Below, piece after piece: positions 13,001 to 28,000 of a stretch of 64,000 nucleotides of DNA; the first letter of the stretch is position 1, and each line of letters opens with the position of its first letter. The DNA is from Malachius bipustulatus (Eukaryota > Arthropoda > Insecta > Coleoptera > Melyridae). Both the position numbers and the translations under genes were made by a program. The stretch lies in NCBI GenBank assembly GCA_910589415.1, contig OU342634.1:13885144-13949143 (forward strand), written 5' to 3'. The notes beneath the pieces were generated by a model, which did not search any database, had not been told where the DNA came from, and saw only the letters and a program-made list of their open reading frames with translations.

Positions 13001-16000
13001 CTATGAAATTAAAAAAGCTGAGCAATGTGTTCGAGACCCTAAAAGGCTCTGGAGCTATATCAATTCTAAACTGGGTAAAAGAACGGGCAGAAGATGTTGT
13101 ATTGAAGAGCTGCGGATAGATAACGATGTTATCACTAACCAGAAAGATATTGCTGAAAACTTTAATGAATTTTTTTCTAGTATTGGACGACAACTGGCAG
13201 GAAGGGTGCCTGTTTCTGGGGCATCTGGCGGTGGCGGACACAGTGAGAACGATCGAAACGCAGAGTCAATATTTCTCTTTCCCACTGATCGAACTGAAAT
13301 TGAAACTATTATTCAAAACCTAAAAGAAAGGGATGGTGGCGTTGATAAGATCCATACTAGTGTCTTGAAAGCGATTAGTGGGTTTATAGCTCCGGTTCTT
13401 GAGGCATTATTTAATGCCTGTATGAGTCTGTGTGTCTGGCCGGCTGCCTTAAAGGTCGCTGAGATAGTACCCGTTTACAAATCTGGAGACCGTACATCTG
13501 TGGGCAACTATCGACCCATTTCACTTATCTCGAATATCGCCAAGATACTTGAAAAACTAATTCACACAAGATTTTGTGGGTTTTTAACTAAATTTAAGAG
13601 AATTAACAACAGACAATACGGATTTTTGAAGAATAGGAGTACTACCGATGCTCTAGAACGTGTTTTTGACATTGTATATGGGAGAGTCGATCGTGGTGAT
13701 GCTGTCATTGCAACGCTGATTGACTTAAGCAAAGCATTTGATACTGTTGATCATACCATATTACTGCAAAAGCTTGAAAATGAAGGAATAAGAGGTCCCG
13801 CTCTGAAACTTATGGAAAATTACTTATCTGACAGAAAACAATGTGTTAGACTGAGTGAAGTAACTAGTCAATATAGACATATAAAGATTGGTGTTCCCCA
13901 GGGTACTATCCTGGGACCGCTTTTGTTCCTGATTTATATAAATGACATTTTTAATGTTTGTGAGTCTTTGTTTGCTTATGCAGATGACACGATTGTACTC
14001 AGCTATGCACGAACATGGGAACTTGCTGAATCATTGATGAATGAATATCTTAGTAATCTGAATGATTGGTTCATTATGAATAGACTAACACTAAATGTCA
14101 AGAAAACCGAGCACATCACTTTTGGTTGCTATGTTGACAGTGTCCCCGCGAAGACAAACATATTAATAAACAGCACACAGATTGCAAGATCCAATAATGT
14201 CAAATATCTGGGCATCATTGTGGATTCCAACTTGAAATGGGACATCCAGATACAACATGTCACTAAGAAAATTCGATTTTTTCTGTACCTTGCCTATAAG
14301 CTCCGATTCTTACCAGCTAAAGTGCTTGAGGCTATTTACTTTGCTTATGTTTATAGTATCATTAATTATGGTTTGATTATATGGGGTGGCGCTTACACTA
14401 CTGAGCTCGGGCAACTGGTTTCCCTTCAGAATAGGTTTATAAAATTATTGAAAAACTGTAAAATACCAACCATTGAGCAACTTTATGCTGCTAAATGTAT
14501 TATGTTTTACTATGACAAGTTGAGCTATGAATACTGTAACTCAGCTAGTAAAACTAGGAATAAAATGATCAGTATACCTTTGCATAGTAGGTCTATTTAT
14601 GAAAAAAGTTGTTCATATGCTGCTATTAAGTACTTTAATGCTTTGCCAAATGACATAAAATACACTAAGGGATCTGTTAAATCTATAAAGAAAAAATTAC
14701 TCAAGCACCTCTTAACTCAGTCAATGTTGTGAATTTAAATATGGGGTTGTTTACTTTAGAATACTGTTATGGTTGTGATTTATTTCTGTAGGATAGTTTG
14801 TTTTAGTTTTAAGTTTGTAATCCTAGCTCCTGGGCACAGAGAGGCATGCCTCTCTCTTCCGGGGTATATAATGTAAATTATATGTACTTATGCTGGATGA
14901 ATAAATAAATAAATAACTTGAATTTAAAAACATCTCTGGAATGGGATATACCTACAAGCCAGGTGCCTTTTACTTTTTCCTATTATTCATTAGTGGAAAT
15001 GTTGTCAACACAAGTTTTAGTAATTAAACAAAGTTTTTTTGTAATGTTTCATTTCCAAAGAACTTCGAGTTAAAGTTTCCTTATGCCTCTATACCTGTCT
15101 AGTCAGAGCTATAATTTTTAGGTTTTTTTTTTATGAACTTGCAATATTGTTTCAAATTGTAACCAAAGTACAATTTAACTTTAAATTTATCATGATACTG
15201 GCCCTCCCTAAGTTACTTTTGAATAACCTGTTGCCCAGGAAACGAAAAAGCGAAATTTCGAAAAGTATTTTTTGTTACAAAGTGATATTTTTCTGGAATT
15301 TTTGATTAAACTCAAATTGCACACAAATTTAAATTAATTAAACAAAAGTCAAATTAGGTTAATTGCCCACACCCAATACCAGATACAATAAAAAAAAACA
15401 CTCACCTAAGCTATTACCGGTGGCAGGTGAAGACTGAATTGGAGTCGAGGGAGCCGGCGAGGGCCCCCTCGATGAATTGACACTTTTAGGTCCGCATGCG
15501 GACACGATGGGAGTCGTCATCAGGTCTCCACCGGACGAGCCCGAAGGAAGCCTGACGGCATTGCTGGTGTTATTGAGCTGCCCCGGCTGCGGCAGAGATT
15601 GCTGGAGCCCAAAAGGCGACGGAGACTGTGCGAGGCGGTTCTTCAACGGGTCGCCGAACTGGTTCAGCTGATTGCCACAGGGAGAAGTTTGGGGCAAACT
15701 GACGGGTCCGTTGCTTGTCGAGAATTGGCCAGAGAGGGATGTCGGCGTCGCATTCAGCTGCTGAGCGAAGGGCGACAGTCCGGTGTTTCCAGAAGCAGTC
15801 GGACTGGGTCCTGGCAGACCGACAACGTTCTGCTGGTTGTTCTGTTGAGGGCCCGAAGGGGCCTGGACGGGGAACACGAGTCTGTTACCCGCGACTCCAA
15901 GCCCGGCAAGGGTGCTGTTCAGAGATGGTGAGCCACTCCTCAATTGCTGTTGACCCTGCTGTTGTGGCAAACTGGTGGGAACGGGTGGACGAACCGGCAC

Positions 16001-19000
16001 TGCCGTCACCGGCCCATTACCCTGCTGCAGGCCTGTCCTGATAGGTTGTCCGGCCGGAGATTGAATTTGTTGCTGCTGCAGCTGTTGCTGTTGCTCCTTG
16101 CGTTTCTGTCGCTTTTCCTCCAACTCTTTCTGTATCTTATAGATCTTCTCAGCGAGTAAATGGTAGTATTCCGACCTAGAGTTGGCCATCTCATACATGT
16201 CTCCTTCCACTTTTCTAGCATATGCCACCAGATTGTGCATCCTCCTATCTAGCATTGCCTGTGGATCTGGAGTGGGAAAAATTGCTTGAACCAACTTATG
16301 AACCAGGTGATTTCTGAGGTCGGGCGTCACCGACTGGTGCCACTCCTTGGTACCCGTGACGGGTGTCGCGGTGACCTGGCCGGCCTGCAAACCACCTGGC
16401 AACTGTTGGCCCAGTCCCTGATTTCCGGCTGCGACCACGTCACCGAGCCCAAACATGACACTCGGATTCGGTTGCTGAGCCAGACTGACGGGAGGCTGGC
16501 CTCCACCAGAAGAGTTGGAGTTCGGGTCGCTGCCCAGCGGAAGGCTCACATTGGGTGCCGACTGTTGGGGCGGCACGAGGAGCCTCACGTTTGACGGCAT
16601 CTGGCCGGGCATGCCGCCGGGCATCGTGCTTCCGCCGGCCACGGGAAGGCGCAGACCAGGCCTCGGCTGAACCGGGTTCGGTATGAGACCGGGCGGGACG
16701 GCTCCCGGGGCCGTCGTGGGACACTGGATGCCGAGCGCGTCATAAGCCCGTCGCATGTCCGATGGCGATGGATTGGGCGACTGTTGAGGCGGTTGTGCAT
16801 TGGCAGCTGCAGAAAGAAATCGTTGTTGGCTCGCTAAAGTCGAATTTAAATTGCCTTATTATGTGTGTTGTCATATTTGATTATTGTTTAATTGTGATCA
16901 ACTAACCCAAAATTATTGTTTGTTAACTTGAGCGATGAATGAGGAGTTATATTGGAACACAAGTGAAATTATGTAAGTAGGCGAACGAAACTATTCATCC
17001 TGGGTAGTAATAAAATTTAGAGGCCTTTATTAGAACCGTATCTCATAACTTGATTTTCTATTAATATGGAATTTACCAACTGTAACTGTTATTTGTTTTG
17101 AGTTGTTTCAAAATTACTGCCGGTTTTTAGTCACAAATCATCGGTATTTCATCCTTAACTCTCAATTCTTTAGCAGATATGCTTCAAATAATCGTAAACA
17201 GTGTTTCTCACACATGGATATCCTAAGTAACGGGGACATAGGAACTGTCACTACTACTTAATTATGTCCTCCCAACTCTAGTCCAAGCGCAATGAAATTG
17301 ATGTAATGTAGGTTTAGAATATCATGTAGGTCAGTTCCCAGAGTTACAGAACAAAGGATTTGTCGGTTTGAAAGCTTCCGAAGGAATTGATTTAGTGGAA
17401 GAGATCTGTGAAGATTGGACTATCTGTCGTAATATACCGATACCCTAGTCAGCCAGATTCATCAAGCTTAAATGTGATTTCTCTCTATGCATTTACATTG
17501 AGGAATCGATGTTTTTTGTGAGACTGTTAACGTCAAGTCAAGTAATCGAGAGAAGAAGTTCCTGGTTGAGATAAACGATACAACAGGCGAACAGTTACAG
17601 AGTGCCTTTAGTGGAGTGAGAAACCGTGCATTAAAATGTGTCCAGGAGAATCCTTGAATGAATTAATTGTTTTATAAAAATGTCGGCGAGTGCCTAAATT
17701 TTCTTAAATGTTTTGACAACTGTCCCAACCTAACAAAATCAAGAGCTGTCAGTTGTAAAGAGTGGATTAAGTGAAGATACACCTCTTTGTGTCAGGGCCT
17801 ACTCCAAAACGGATGTTTTTTCGAACACCCCTTAGAATGGTGACATGTTTCAACCTAATTAGGCCATCTTCAGAACACCACAACTAACAGTTTTTTTTTT
17901 TTTAATTACTCTGAGGCTCTGGGAGCGGTTTTATACGATACTGGGAGCGATACACAAATTTTATCATTGTCCAGAATGGATAATCGTTATGCCACAGTGT
18001 AAATGATTTATGATAATTGATAATTTATTACCTAATGATTAGTAAGTATTTAAAAACCTGGTTATTATGTTGATTTGTATACAGTTTAAAAGATATATAC
18101 AGGTGTCCCATCAGTTAGGTTTTTCATGACATTGATCCTTTGTAATTAAATGAAACTTTTGTCTGTAATCAGCTTCATTACATCATGTTGACTTGAAAAA
18201 AATTATACCTCCAGACCAAAAGTGCTGACAGTAACTGATGTTACTAAAAAACCCATTTCGGAGTAGCAGCAAGGCAAAAAAAAAAAGGTTTGGAGGAAAA
18301 TTTCCTGGAAATGACTTTTTTAATAATGTTAGTTACTGCCAACTAGGACTGTAGAACTAGAAACTTTGATGAAAATTATTGTCATCTGTTCTAAATATTG
18401 TTGGGAATTAGTTTGTTGAATCAGAAATTGAAAAATAATAATGGGAAATAAAACATGCTCTTAATAATGATTAATAACTGCAAGTTTAGTAAAAGTAGTC
18501 TAAACTCAAGTGTAAAACTGATTTATATGAAGTTAGTTAGCACCACCACTTTTTAGATTATGATAAATTTAACCAAAAAACTAAGTCAAAATGTGAAGTA
18601 AAAATAGGTAAAAATAACAATTAAAAATAATTGCCCTCTTTTACAATAATTATTTCATCCAATAACATTATTGTAGATGGTTTTAATAATGAGGAAACTT
18701 TGATAAATTTCCTGATAAACCAGATAAATTTTCCCTGGCTCTGTCAAATAATTTTTATGTAAAATTTCAATAAAATTGTCAATCTGCTAAAATAGCAATT
18801 TTCATGATTTGTGGGTTAAGACAATAATACATTTCTGATGTTTTTATCCGATTAAATTTTGTACTTCGACATCTTCAAAGTATTGTTAAGGGATAGATAC
18901 AGAAATGATAATGTTAACTTTTAGTGCATAATTGTAATTGATAGAGTAGGCTATGATTGTTTTTGTTTTTTAATGGATATTTAATGTGGTGTGATAATTA

Positions 19001-22000
19001 TGTAGCTTATGCTAAATAAAGTGCTTATTATTATTATTTTTGATTGGTGTAAAATTTACTAAAACACCAAGCCCAACAGTCAAAAAAACATGATAATGAT
19101 CCTGTCATCCTCAACAACCAAAGATAAACCTAAATTAGAGACTCACCATTTTGGTTGTTCCTTGTTTTATCGGCCTGCTTGAGCGGCAGGCAAACTGGGC
19201 AGTCGGCTCGCATGCAATGCTTCCAGTGATTGATGATCTGCCGCGAAGAGCTACAATGGGCGACCGTGCAGCTCTTGCCCGCCTGGCAGGAGGTCATGTG
19301 TGTCAGTACGTTCTTCATCGTCTTGCAATGGGGCAGGTTGCAAGGGATCACCTCCCCATTCAACTGAGACTCACGACGTTGGCATTTGTGAGCGTGCAAC
19401 AACAGCACCAGCTGTTGCTGTATCAATTTTCTTTTCTCCGGATCTACACAGGAAAAAAAATTTAGTAAAATGTAAACGACACAGATATTCGCATTGAAAA
19501 AAAAAAACACTCACCAGTAGAGGTGGCAGCGGCTGGAGCACCGCCTTGATTCGTGGTGGCAGCCTGAGGGGGCACGGGTTGGCTGCCGCTCGGTGCCCCC
19601 GACTGCGGTTGCGCGGGCGAAGGTGCCGGTGGCTGAGTCTGGGTCATACCTCCGTCGCCAGGACCACCGGTAGGAGCGAGAGCTCCTCCCCCTTGACCTG
19701 TGAAACGGGTTGCCGATTGCGGAAGACCGATCTTGCCCATCTGCTGTTGGGGAGTCACTATACCTCCTCCGCCTGTTAGATTAGATAGCAAAGTAAGTAA
19801 TTAAATAAAGAAGGTGAAAATAAGGACCAGTTTCAAAATCCCACGTTACTCACCAACTTGGACTCCTTGAGGACCGGAATTGGGATATGTGTAGGGAGTG
19901 TTGCCGGGGATGCCCTGGTTGACCGGGTTGCCGAGCGGCATCTGCAGATTTGGGGATTGCATACGAGCACCCAATGGATGGCTGTGTGGGCCGGGCGGTC
20001 TGGCGTTCAAGTGCATCATCCTGCCCAGCATCGGGCCGTTCTGCAATCCCTGGAGACCGGAAAAACGAGTCTTAAGCAATACATTATCTAGAGGCTCAGA
20101 GGGGTGTGGGACACAAACCTGCGGTACGTTGTGATTTCCGGAGAGGTGCGGCTGCCCGGGAGCGAGCAGATTGGTGGCGTTTGTCAACGGTTTGTTAATA
20201 TTGGTGGTGACGACTAGGCCTCCGCCAGTTAAATTCGCCATGGTATTCATATTGCTGTTCGTCATGATCATGCTACCGCCGGCGCTGTTGTTTATTCCTG
20301 AAACACGTTCGTCTTGTTTAGATTCGGTCTCCTCATTTATTAAATGGAAACAGGGATGACGAGAATAAGAAACGGAATTAAACCAACCTTGTATGGAGCT
20401 CATGACTTGAGGAGAGCTACCGTTGTTTGCCATGGACGGTAGTCCCCCGCTGCTTGATATGCTCGACGGTAAATTGAGATTCATTTGATCAACTACGTTT
20501 CCTTTCGCCACGGAAACATTCGGAGGTGACTGGAGATTTGGACTTTTGCTACCTATGTGTCCGCCGGCCATTACTAAATTGCTAACCAAACTCTTATTGC
20601 CCTGGAATAAATAATAATTTAATAAGAGTAACTGTCAGATGTAATCTCCCACTACCAAAAGTTTAGTAGTGAACACTATTGAAAGATCCAAAGTCCAAAA
20701 AATTACACACTTAGGAGTCACTTAAAAACAGTAAAATTGGGAGAGGCATGGAAAGAGAAGATAACACGTCAAACACAGGTCCGACACAAAAAACTACTCA
20801 CCTGTAACATGTGATTTAATTGCATTTGCCTAAGATTGGTACTATTGTCGGCAGTTTCAATGCCGTTTTGCAGTGCGCCGGGTCCGGGTCCCTGGGCCGG
20901 CGGCTTGGAATTGCCCATGTTGTTGTCAGAGAGGCCCCACGATGACGACGACATGAGCTCGTCGGGCAGGTTGTTCTCCAAATCGAACATGTCGAGGACA
21001 TCTAAAGACAAATAGGAAATGTGCCATTTAACGGTTACTCGTCTATCTGTCAAATTGTTGACTTACATTATTAGGGATCTATCTCGTTTGTTTGAGGGAT
21101 GGGAACAAACCTTGGGAATTTTCTAAACTGATCGGGAATCGGATTATTATAAATGCTTAACTTGACACTCGGAGGGCCACTATATCAAAATCAAGAATCA
21201 AGCTTCGATACTAAAGTATTATTCAAACCGTCACGGGGGTAATAGGTATAAATTATTGGGTATTTGTTATTCCAATCTCGCAGTCTAGTGTTACTGTTAC
21301 CAGATCCACAAAAGAAATTACCTTTAAAAAATTCAGGGTTCAACAGCTTAAAACAAAGGTGTAAAGAGAGAGTGAAACATACAGGGTGTTTGAATGTTAC
21401 TTACAGTTCTCATCAATTTTTTTCTATAACAATTTCTGATATATTATCAAAAATAAAAGTACTTTACTCTTTGGCAAGATTCATGTTTTTGAACAAAGCT
21501 CATATCCAACTGCTAAAATTTAATGTCAGATCATTTTATTTTAGGTTTCACACCTGCATAATTTGGATATTAAAACAGTTACCCCCATATAACTCCAACT
21601 TACTTAGACACACTGCGTCAATACAGGGCGATTCTTATAACCTGAAATATCCAAATATCTGAAATGTGCAAGATTGTGCAGAAAAATGTTTTCACAAAAG
21701 TGGTTTTATTCAATGGGGGACATCGTTTAAACACAAAAACCAGCCTGCATCCCTCACCCCTTGCAATGGAGTGGGGGTACCTTTGAAATTTTAAATGGCA
21801 ACCCATATTTTTTATTGAAAATTTGTATTCAGTGAAAAAACATACGCAAAAAATGTTTCAGCCAAGTATTACGAATTTTTTGTCACTGAGTACAAATTCG
21901 CCATAAAAAACAGGGGTTGTTATTTAAAATTACAAAGTTACCCCCACTCCTTCGCAAGGGACGAGGGATGTAGGGCGGTTTTTCTATTTAAATGATCTCC

Positions 22001-25000
22001 CCCACCACACAAAACCACTCTTATTATTTTTCAAGATACTTTTCAAGATAATTTCATATTTCAGGTTATAAGAATTAGGTGATCGTATATACATATAGGG
22101 TGTTTCGCATAAGAACCGACGCAGACCAGGTGCTTGTAGGGGAACCCAATTTTGGGTGATTTAACACAACTTATCTCTATCCTGAATTGCACCCCTGAGA
22201 AGTTATAGGCCTTGAAATATAAGGGTTCAAAATTTAAGAAAAATTCAATATCTCAGCTATACTTGAACTTGGAAAAACAAATTTGGTACATGTTGTGGTT
22301 GGTACATGTTGTGACTTTAAAGGCTTGACAAGGGATGATGCACCCTTAATATGTTAAATAAATTTTTAACATGTTGGCAATTTATAATTACAGTTATAGT
22401 GAAGCAAGTATCTCCCTTATTCTCCTACCAAAATCCACAGACTTTCACTAGTACCATGATACTCCTAGAGACCCATCTATCTCGTAGTGTATATGGTATG
22501 GTTGTGTGTTGTGTGCGAGTGGTCCCTTATCTATACAGGGTATCTCTGAAATCATTATACAGCTCTGCTCTCTACCAAATGTTCCTCGGGCGAAACTAAG
22601 TCGATTTAAGTCAACTTGGTTGAAAGTTGCTTGGTTTGGCCGCTAGGAGATGTTAAAGATGTCAAAATTCTGAAATTGTTATTTGTTATTTGATTATAAA
22701 AGCTGAACCGCTGAAGCGATTTTGATGAAATTTGGTACGTTGACGTTACAGTTTTATGAGATAAAAAGTGCAATACTCGTGACGTTATTTCATTGGCATA
22801 GTTTTTTACTTTTATAATCAAATAACAATTTCAAAATTGACACTTTGACATCTCCTAGCGGCCAAACCAAGCAACTTGGGACTAAGATAAGTTGACTTAT
22901 ATTGACTAGAGAGCTATTAAATTGATTAGAGAGGGTCAGGGACACCGGTATAATGACCTTTTTTTTATAAATATACAGACAGCTATCTCGGTAAATCTAT
23001 GCAGTCTCTATAAGTGCAACATTGAAAAAATAAATTGGAAAAATTAGTCAGGCATAGCAAACGGTTACTAATAATATGGGAAAAAAATAAGAAAAGGTGT
23101 TGCGGCATTACCAAGAAAATTAACTTAAAAAACAAAAAACACGTGCTCTGTCATTCAATTCTGTGCTTATTATACAGGGTGTTTCATAACATGTCTCGGA
23201 AAATGAAAGGTGTGATTCCCTGCCTTGTTCCAAGAAAAAAGTTCCTGTTACCATGAGTTCGCAAATGTAATTGTAAAAAATGTAAATGTAAAAGAACCCT
23301 TTCAGATATAAAACTGAATTTTTGTACACACCTCATCATTAATATTACATATTTACTTTTTGAGCGCCAATTGAAATGTTTCCATAATTATTATGGTAGT
23401 GGTGGAGATTTCAGGGTTGCCTCGAAATTTTTTGCCCCTAGTTTCTATGACACTGTCAATATTTTCTACATAAAAAATGCTTCTTGATCAAATAATTTAA
23501 GATGAACTTTTTTTAGAAAAACAGTATTTAATGATGAAAAACAAAAAAGCAGCAACATATTTTGTTGTGGACAAAACAAAAACATAACATTTTTCCTTAT
23601 GATTTGTTTCACTGCCACATATTTTTTTAATTTGCCCTCTTAACGTAGACAACATTAATGACAAGATAATATCTCAAACAGTTCCTGAGATATCGTCAAA
23701 AAAGTGAAAATTATTAATGTTCTTGACAACCTGTATCTCGAAAACGGTACATTTGAGGACCCATATTAATATTAATTGGAAACTTTTTTATTAGAACGAG
23801 CCAGGGGACTACACCTTTAATTTTCCGATACATTTTTTGAAACACCATGTAGAGAAACAGTATTTATGCGCAAAACGATTTGTCAATAATTGCACAAAAA
23901 TGTTTACTTGGTTTCCCGTCAAATATAAAACTGACATATTATCAGCTTTTGGTAAAAAACCACAGAATTGATTCTGTATCTAAATGAATGTCAAATTGCA
24001 AGAGAAAAAGAAAAAGAAGACCAGATTATTGCCATGTGAGTCGAGATGAGAAAACAAAGGCTTCATAATTTAACAATGTTGCCATTTATTTTCAAGAAAA
24101 TTATAACACAAGTAGCACCAATGTCAATCCATCAATGTTGTGAAAAAAGGGAAACAAAAGATATAGCATAATAGCCTTTTGATTATTGTTAAGAGTCAAG
24201 ATGAGAAAAAAGAAGGTTTTATAGTTTAACAATGCTGCCACTTTATTTTTAATAATCACTTTTTTTTTTAAATACAGCTAACTCAGCAAATCGATTCAGT
24301 CTATAAGAAAAGGGAAAATTGTTAAAAAGATAAATTAAAAAAAAATCAGATATAGCAAACTATATTTATCATTTTTTAATAAATTATTATAAAATGGTAC
24401 ATTTGATTTTACAAAAGTTGTGACCTTTCTAAGAAAATTAACTTTTTTCAAAAAACCAGTCCTGTCATTTCAATTGATTCTGTACCTAAATACATAATGA
24501 CAAGGGGTAAACTGCAGAAAAAATTTTGTACACTAATTCCCAAGATTCTTTCTAATTCCTCTAATTCCCTAGTAATTCCCCTAATTCCCTAGTAATTCCC
24601 CTAATTTCCTACTAATTGCCCTAATTCTTGCAGGCTATATTTTCCTATACTAATTCATTAACTGCTGATCTTGAAACGTTTTAGTGTACTGTGTTAAATT
24701 TATAATTTAAAAAATCGGGTGTTAGAAGGGTTACAGAAACGGGCTTGAATCTACCACCTCATACAGAATTCTGTAATATAATTTGGGATTTTCTAAGACC
24801 TACAATAGACAACAAATATAAATAAAACTAAGGATACGGAGGAAAATAAACTTTTTATTTTTATGAGTTTTATACAAAAATAACCTCGAAAATAACATAA
24901 TTATGTCTCAAAAACCCATTATAAAATAAATTCAAAATAAACACTATAACTTCTAACAAAGTCTAGAACCCATTCTAGAGTAATTCGAGGAGTAATTTCA

Positions 25001-28000
25001 AAGTAAAAACTAAAACAAACTAATTTCAAACAAAATCAATGTTTTTTGAAAGCCTTATATCCTCTCTTAATATTTACCAGGTCTGACCTTTTCAAGTCAA
25101 ATGGTCCGCCACCTATCAAATTGATAGGACCGTAGAAAATAAACTCTTTATGTACCTTCTCAACGTCTTCTCTTCGGGGCCAAATAAAACTGTTCAGCTC
25201 TGCTTTTAGGAACTTTATTTTTAAGTGTTCGTTTCCGCAATCTTCTATTACCCTACCAATAAACCACGCTTGATCATAGAAAATCGCGTAATATTTTTCT
25301 AAGTGTATCCCTACTTTTCCTGTTTCGGGTAAATTTTGTGAGTGCGGAACCAGAATCTTCTCCGAACACTCTTCCGAATCATCAGATTCGGCGAATTCCA
25401 TTACGACCTTATCCGAACTAGTTTCGGAGTCGGTGCTTTTACCACAAGCTTGATCCCTGGGTCGTTTCTGTTTTGAAGTTTTCATAATTAAAGCCGGCTG
25501 GGATGTTTGATTGTGCTTTCCTTGTACTGCCTATAAATCTTTTCAAGCGGTCAGTACTTACTCTACCGTTGGACTGATCTAAAAGCCAGCAGTACGATGA
25601 TTTCTTTATAACTGAAGTTTTTTTACCGACAACCAGTTTTATGAACGGTGATTTTTCAGATACACATTGAATTTTTTCCGAAAAGTCTTTCAAGTTTACG
25701 CAGGTTGTTTCCCGAGTTGTTTCCAAATTATTAAATTCACTGTCTTCGTTCGAGATATCAGTAGAAATTAAGTCCATAATCATCCTCATTACTAATATTA
25801 ATTGTTTCCGCAATATTTTGGTCAATTTCATTGTCTTCATGATCCTCTTCAACTTCAATTTACTCTTCGCTGTTATTTGTCATTTCGATATTTTGTGTTC
25901 GTCTTTTTAACGGAATCTGATAATATTATTCCAGTTATTTTCTTTAGCATGGATTCCAAGTTGTTCATGTCCTCTATCACATTTTGAAGCGCTTCTTCCA
26001 CTATGGCTTTTATATCCAAATGGCTAATTTCTTCTTCACTTGGGATTTTTTCTTTTTTTAGCTTTTCTTTCAATCTTTTGTCCTCCCTTGGGGATTTAAA
26101 TGTCCCTCTGAGATCATTGATGGTATCATTTGTTGTCTTAATTCGCTCAACTCGGTTGCGCATGTCTTTTATGCTAAAATTTATTACTGTTGAATATGTA
26201 GAGGTCATAGACCTAGCAGCTCGAAATAAGGACTCACATGCTTGGCTGCTAAAAATTCCGAGGCTAAACATCTCTGGTTTTAACACACCGTTTTTGAGCT
26301 TTAGTATCAGTTTAATCAAGGCGTGGGCATTCATCTCAATGCAAAGATAACAGTTACTAGTCAAAACATTTTCTGTTGTTCTATGCTCTTCTTTTCCCTT
26401 AATCCAGGCTCTCCAGATTCTATTGAAAAATACAACATACCAGATGTGATGTAGTCTAATACGCAACTAACTGGTGAAGTAACTACAACGCATTTTTAGC
26501 AAACCAAAATGACACACCTGGTAAGCCCCAAGAATGTAAAAACAAGTGAAAACGCGCAGGTACTAGGAGATAAGGAAGGGAACACAGGAAAATGAAGAGC
26601 AGGCGGCAGACGGGTGCAGTTCTATGTAACACCACGTTGTGCAACGTTACGCAATATATCACTTTCTTACGCTGATTCCCTCCTTGTTTCTTCTAATTCT
26701 CTTCTTGGTATTTCTAATTCCTCACTAATCCCCGCATTTTACAAGTAATTCCCAATAATTCCTCTAATTCCCCTAATTCCCCACTAATTCTCTACTAATT
26801 CCTGAAGTGTGTACACTAAAATTCCCCTGCGGTTTACCCCTCGCATAATGATATCAAATTGAAAAAGAAACCTGCTTATTGATAAAAAAAGTCGAAAAAT
26901 ATATTTTTCAAGACCGAGGAGCGAAATAGGGGTGCTGGTTGGGTAAGTAGCTAAAAACAGCCACCACAAACTAATATTATGGTCACAACTAAGGCCTCTT
27001 TGACTCTCTACGGTCGCATTGCTATTTTTTTCTTCACTTTCAGGGCAAGGATCTTCGAAATTAACATTTGCATTCCAAAAAAAGTGACATGATACGATAT
27101 GAGAAAGCTATATCCGGTGCCAATCCTGCTCCTTACGCTTCGAAGCGGTTAACCTTGTCGTCAAGTTGTTACTTCTGAGACCCGGCGTATTTATTATGTG
27201 TATTATCCGCGATACTAACCAGGACCGGACTACTTATTTAGTGCTGTTTTTTTGCTAACCATGAATTTGCAAAACAAATGAATACCTTCCTGGTGTTACT
27301 ATAGGTACGTCGTCCTCCACCCCTGTATAGGTGCCATAGTGAAACTGTATGATACCGGGATGTAAATAATGACCAATAAATGAAACCCTTTTACTGAAAC
27401 CCTTATTTAAAACTTATTGTACAGGATGTTTAATTGGTAAACGGACAAATGGTAAATGTGGATAGAAGACACAGAGGTGGTTCTAAAAAACTCATGGTTA
27501 ATGGGTATCACGTACTTAGTAACATAGATACAGGGTATTTTATTGATATCACCAATTTTTTTCAAAAGCCATAACTTACAAACAATCCTTGGTATTTATA
27601 TTCTTATCCTTATCTTAATTTAATAAGTGGAAAATATTGAATAATTGAACAATGTACTATTGTACTGTTTGTATTTCCGCATCCAATTCTACTAGTGGCA
27701 TTTTGATCTTGAAGTTAGATTCTTGCTTAAAACCGGTTCATAACATTCAAAAATGTTATTTTTTTAAAAATAACATTAAAATAAATTATTGTATTCTATA
27801 GAAATTTGTGAATCATCTCTGGTAATACTTCTGTATCTCATTAAATTCTTCAAAAGTTTGAACACAGGTCCGTACCTGAACGAAAAATATTTAAATTTTT
27901 GTTTATTTTTCCAACACCTCGTATAACAAAACTTGTAATAGTTACTATTGTAATATACCACCCCCAGGGCAAGCATTTTTTTCTTCAAAATAATCCTCAT

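Noticed and set aside
18109..18280. Possible TA-CAGGTGTCCC MITE in CBP intron 7
   Set aside because: The right end could not be matched convincingly; only a short diverged inverted segment.
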